Assembly: GCA_038040445.1 (NCBI GenBank)
Contig: JBBPIG010000017.1
Location: 62,001 to 126,000, forward strand
Reading direction: 5' to 3'
Source of the DNA: Acidobacteriota bacterium
GTDB lineage: Bacteria; Acidobacteriota; Blastocatellia; UBA7656
Length of the DNA stretch: 64,000 nt
Position numbers and translations under genes: made by a program
Shown: positions 61,573-64,000 of the stretch, one piece after another
Layout of the letters: each line of letters opens with the position of its first letter
Numbering within the stretch: position 1 is the stretch's first letter
The notes under the pieces: model-generated
Seen by the model: only the letters and a program-made list of their open reading frames with translations
Told to the model about the DNA's origin: nothing
Databases searched by the model: none

Positions 61573-62921
61573 CAGCGGCTCGGCCGCGTAGCGGTCAGGC
61601 GCTTCTCTCCGTGGCGCACGCCTTCGCTGGTCTCGCTGGCGGCGCTCTCGAGTCCTTCCAGTCCTTCTTGCTTCAGCCGTTCAAGAAAGTCTACGCACGT
61701 CACATCGCCTGCAAACTGACCGAGAAACACGGCGGCAGTCTCGACTGCGAGCGTGAAGCAGCCCAGCAGCCTTACGATTTCTTGAGCGGCTTCGCGTTCG
61801 GCGACGCGCGAAAACCTTTCGCCCGGCTGGAAGCTCTCGATCAGATCGAGTGCATCCGCTTCCGGCATTTCGTCCACGGCAACAAACGCGCGATCTTGAT
61901 GCCGCGCAAAGAGATCGTTCTCCCCAAGCCGCGTGGTGGCGATGACGTGAAGCCAGTCGACGCCGGGCAGGCGCTGCGTCTGAGCCGGTTCGAGCAGCGC
62001 GGGCCGATCGACGTTGTCCAGAATGAGCAGGCATCGGTGCGGCTCGCGGGCATCGGCCAGGCGGCGCAACTCGGCCAGCACTCGCTCCCACTGGAGTTCG
62101 GTGTCTATCTTCTCGGCGTCGGTAAACTCGATGCCGAGCGCAGGCGCGAGCGTTGTGATGGCGGCGACGAGGTCTTCGCGGCCTTCGCAGCGGACCTGCC
62201 AGCGCCCGCCGCCGTATTCGTGCGCGAATGCGTGGGCGTACTCGATGGCGAGCGCGGTTTTGCCCATGCCTCCAACTCCATGCACCGCAGTGAGCACGCC
62301 GATCTTTTTCAACGCGACGGTTTCCTGCAAGCGGCGAAGTTCCCTCGTGCGGCCGATGAAGTGCGCGTTGTGCGCGTCAACGTTGCCGAGGCTCTGCTCG
62401 AAGCGTTCGCCGCGCAGGATGCGTTCGGCGATCCGTTGGCTGAGTTTCTCCATACGCTCGTGCACTTCGGCTTCGCGAAGCGCCTGCTCGCCTTCGTGAT
62501 ACCACGAGCGCAGATCGAAGTGCTGGCGACGGCGCAACTCCGCAATCCAATCTGTCGAGCGCTGGTCGAAGTCCTTGTCCTGCCAGCCGGGCACTTCGAC
62601 GAAGTAGATAGGCGCCACGCCCTCGCCCACCAGAGCCCGGGCGACTTCGTTCTTGACGTACTCATAAAACTCCCATTCGCAATACTCGCTCTGGAGGTAG
62701 TTGGGCGAGACAAAGGCGAGCAACAGACGAGACTCGCGCAGCCCTTGCAGGATGCGGTGACGCCAGTCGTCCATGCCTTGAATATCAGTGATATCGAAGA
62801 ACGGACGGAGCGGACGGCCGGCAAACGACTCGAAGTCGCGGCCAATGCGTTCGACGAACTCGGTGATGCGCCTTTGCTCATTGTCCCGGCGCGAGTAAGA
62901 GATGAAGAGGTCGTATGGCAT
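61572..62921 (-). CDS. TIR-NB-ARC STAND protein, truncated before TPRs
   Basis: A 449-residue protein. The TIR domain (about 1-150) starts YDLFISYSRRDNEQRRITEF and has a candidate catalytic Glu84 in SEYCEWEFYEYV, needed for NADase activity. The NB-ARC/STAND ATPase has Walker A GVGGMGKTALAIEYA (215-222), Walker B RCLLILDNVD and the sensor VIATTRLGEN. The GLPL-like motif is LGCFTLAVETAA. The end (SETSEGVRHGEKRLTATRPS) is out of frame with the following TPR frame, and most of the TPR array seems deleted. TIR-STAND proteins act in plant-like abortive defence in bacteria. A 14-base gap separates it from the zinc-ribbon gene. Confidence 0.88.
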   Translation of the reverse strand: MPYDLFISYSRRDNEQRRITEFVERIGRDFESFAGRPLRPFFDITDIQGMDDWRHRILQGLRESRLLLAFVSPNYLQSEYCEWEFYEYVKNEVARALVGEGVAPIYFVEVPGWQDKDFDQRSTDWIAELRRRQHFDLRSWYHEGEQALREAEVHERMEKLSQRIAERILRGERFEQSLGNVDAHNAHFIGRTRELRRLQETVALKKIGVLTAVHGVGGMGKTALAIEYAHAFAHEYGGGRWQVRCEGREDLVAAITTLAPALGIEFTDAEKIDTELQWERVLAELRRLADAREPHRCLLILDNVDRPALLEPAQTQRLPGVDWLHVIATTRLGENDLFARHQDRAFVAVDEMPEADALDLIESFQPGERFSRVAEREAAQEIVRLLGCFTLAVETAAVFLGQFAGDVTCVDFLERLKQEGLEGLESAASETSEGVRHGEKRLTATRPSR

Positions 62922-62935
62922 GATCCATCAATGGC

Positions 62936-64000
62936 TCACTCATTCGCGCCTCGAACCGCCTGGTTCAGCACGATCAAGCCTAGCATCGTGCTCTTGGCTT
63001 CCGCGACATAGTCGGGAGTGTCCGGAAGCCTGTTCGCAACCCGCAAAGCGTCCGCAAACCGGCCTTCCTCAACCAGCCTCTGACACTCTTCTACTGCCGT
63101 TTGAAGCAACTTCCTGCTGCTGATCTCACCCGCCAACTCATTCTTGAAATGCGTTACGTGCTCGCTTCGATCCTCCACCCGAGTGACCGCCTCGGCAGCC
63201 TGGTCAAGCTTTCCCTGCGCGACCAATTCCTGAACCTCGTTGAATGTGTCCTGCATAAGCTTCGCCACCACCCTCTCCTCGATCTGGGGAATAAGCTGCT
63301 CTTTGAGTTGCCACATGAAGTTGTCGCCAGGAAGGGCCTCGACCATCGCGAGCGCTTCCTCTATTCGCCCTTCCTGTACGAGTCGCTGCGCCTCGGCAAC
63401 CACCCTCTCAGCGGTGTTGGCCGTCTGAGCGTAGCTGTCCAATCGCCATAGGAGTGCGCGCTTCTCGTCGTTGGTATCGGGTAAGCTCTCGAGGATCCGC
63501 CGAGCTTCTCCAAGGTTCCCGGCCATCGCATACGTTTCAGCTTGCTTCAGAGCAGTCCGTGTCTCCAGCTTCGTCTTTCGACGAAGCCGCGTGCCTTCCG
63601 GGTCTCTAACCGGGGCAGTGAGCCCCTTCGCCAGGTTAATGGCCAGATCGCGCGCGCGAATCGGAGTTTCCTGGTCTTGCTTGATACGCTCGGCGAGCCA
63701 ATCGCTATCGACGATAAACGGATTGAAGCGCAAACTCGCATCGCAGTGCGGGCAGCGGGACTCGAGGCGCGCGTCGGCCCACGCTTCATCGGGCAGCCCC
63801 AGCATGGGAGATCGATCCCGCCTCAGGTCGTTTTCGCGAGCGATCTCCTCAAGTGTGTCTATGATTGTTCCAGACACCGCGAACCGCATCCCACACGAGC
63901 GACAGGCTGCGGTGATCTCGTCGTCCCAACTCCCCTTAGGCTGGAACCCCGCGATGCGAAACCCCCGGTTGAAGAACCAGTAGAGCGCCGGGAAAAACAA
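62936..64000 (-). CDS. Zinc-ribbon TPR protein (runs off the window)
   Basis: At least 354 residues, cut by the right edge. It has two cysteine pairs, TAACRSCGMRF and ESRCPHCDASL, likely one zinc-ribbon domain, then helical TPR-like repeats (LGEARRILESLPDTNDEKRA, LVQEGRIEEALAMVEALPGD, LVEEGRFADALRVANRLPDT). The first residues in view (PALYWFFNRGF) may be part of a hydrophobic segment. It ends 14 bases before the TIR-NB-ARC start, so both are likely in one operon. Function unknown. Confidence 0.75.
   Translation of the reverse strand: MFFPALYWFFNRGFRIAGFQPKGSWDDEITAACRSCGMRFAVSGTIIDTLEEIARENDLRRDRSPMLGLPDEAWADARLESRCPHCDASLRFNPFIVDSDWLAERIKQDQETPIRARDLAINLAKGLTAPVRDPEGTRLRRKTKLETRTALKQAETYAMAGNLGEARRILESLPDTNDEKRALLWRLDSYAQTANTAERVVAEAQRLVQEGRIEEALAMVEALPGDNFMWQLKEQLIPQIEERVVAKLMQDTFNEVQELVAQGKLDQAAEAVTRVEDRSEHVTHFKNELAGEISSRKLLQTAVEECQRLVEEGRFADALRVANRLPDTPDYVAEAKSTMLGLIVLNQAVRGANE

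Noticed and set aside
61611-63011. Long plus-strand open frame (466 residues)
   Set aside because: It lies opposite the TIR-NB-ARC gene and shows no domain; it arises from high G+C content.

Overview
The window looks like chromosomal DNA of a high-GC, Gram-negative soil bacterium, most likely Acidobacteriota and possibly class Blastocatellia. This is inferred from gene families, because there is no rRNA here. The pointers are a Ser/Thr kinase with a TolB-like and TPR tail, a secreted VWA protein of the type common in Acidobacteriota, ECF sigma/anti-sigma/TonB genes, many TPR proteins and many small toxin-antitoxin (TA) pairs. Base composition is fairly even except for an AT-richer stretch at about 49.6-52.5 kb.

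Layout. 0-2.5 kb: the tail of an unidentified gene, a thyA-folA operon and a VapBC-like pair. 2.5-12.4 kb: secreted or envelope proteins (a dikinase-like protein, two retropepsin-like proteases, an HtrA-like protease, a lytic transglycosylase), an Ogg2-type DNA glycosylase and a PIN toxin pair, separated by short palindromic repeats. 12.7-25.5 kb: signalling and envelope genes, namely an HD-GYP/GAF/GGDEF protein, gamma-glutamyltransferase, a Uma2 protein, a histidine kinase followed by a VWA protein, and TPR membrane proteins. 25.7-28.6 kb: an ECF sigma factor with a likely self-recognised promoter, its anti-sigma factor and a TonB-like protein. 28.8-43.6 kb: lepA, another TA pair, a ROK kinase, DedA, the Ser/Thr kinase meeting a class III cyclase tail to tail, an epoxide-hydrolase-like protein, a ferritin-like protein, a pentapeptide-repeat protein and an M48 protease ending at a clear terminator.

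43.7-64 kb is the accessory part. It holds a primase-helicase-DUF3883 conflict protein broken by one frameshift, a PIN/antitoxin pair, an AbrB-type gene running into the PIN gene from the other strand, and small conserved genes including one interrupted by an in-frame TGA. Next come an AT-rich three-gene cassette with a CFI-box protein, a beheaded transglycosylase, and a Fic-like gene preceded by five palindromic repeats at a period of about 44 bp. After a large TPR protein, a CAT-anticodon tRNA, an NCS1 transporter and a phosphatase, the window ends with a TIR-NB-ARC gene whose TPR tail is split off at a TGATG junction, and an adjacent zinc-ribbon TPR gene.

The strongest candidates for unusual biology are the primase-helicase-nuclease protein, the TIR-NB-ARC locus, the Fic gene with its repeat array, the CFI-box cassette and several families of dispersed hairpin repeats.
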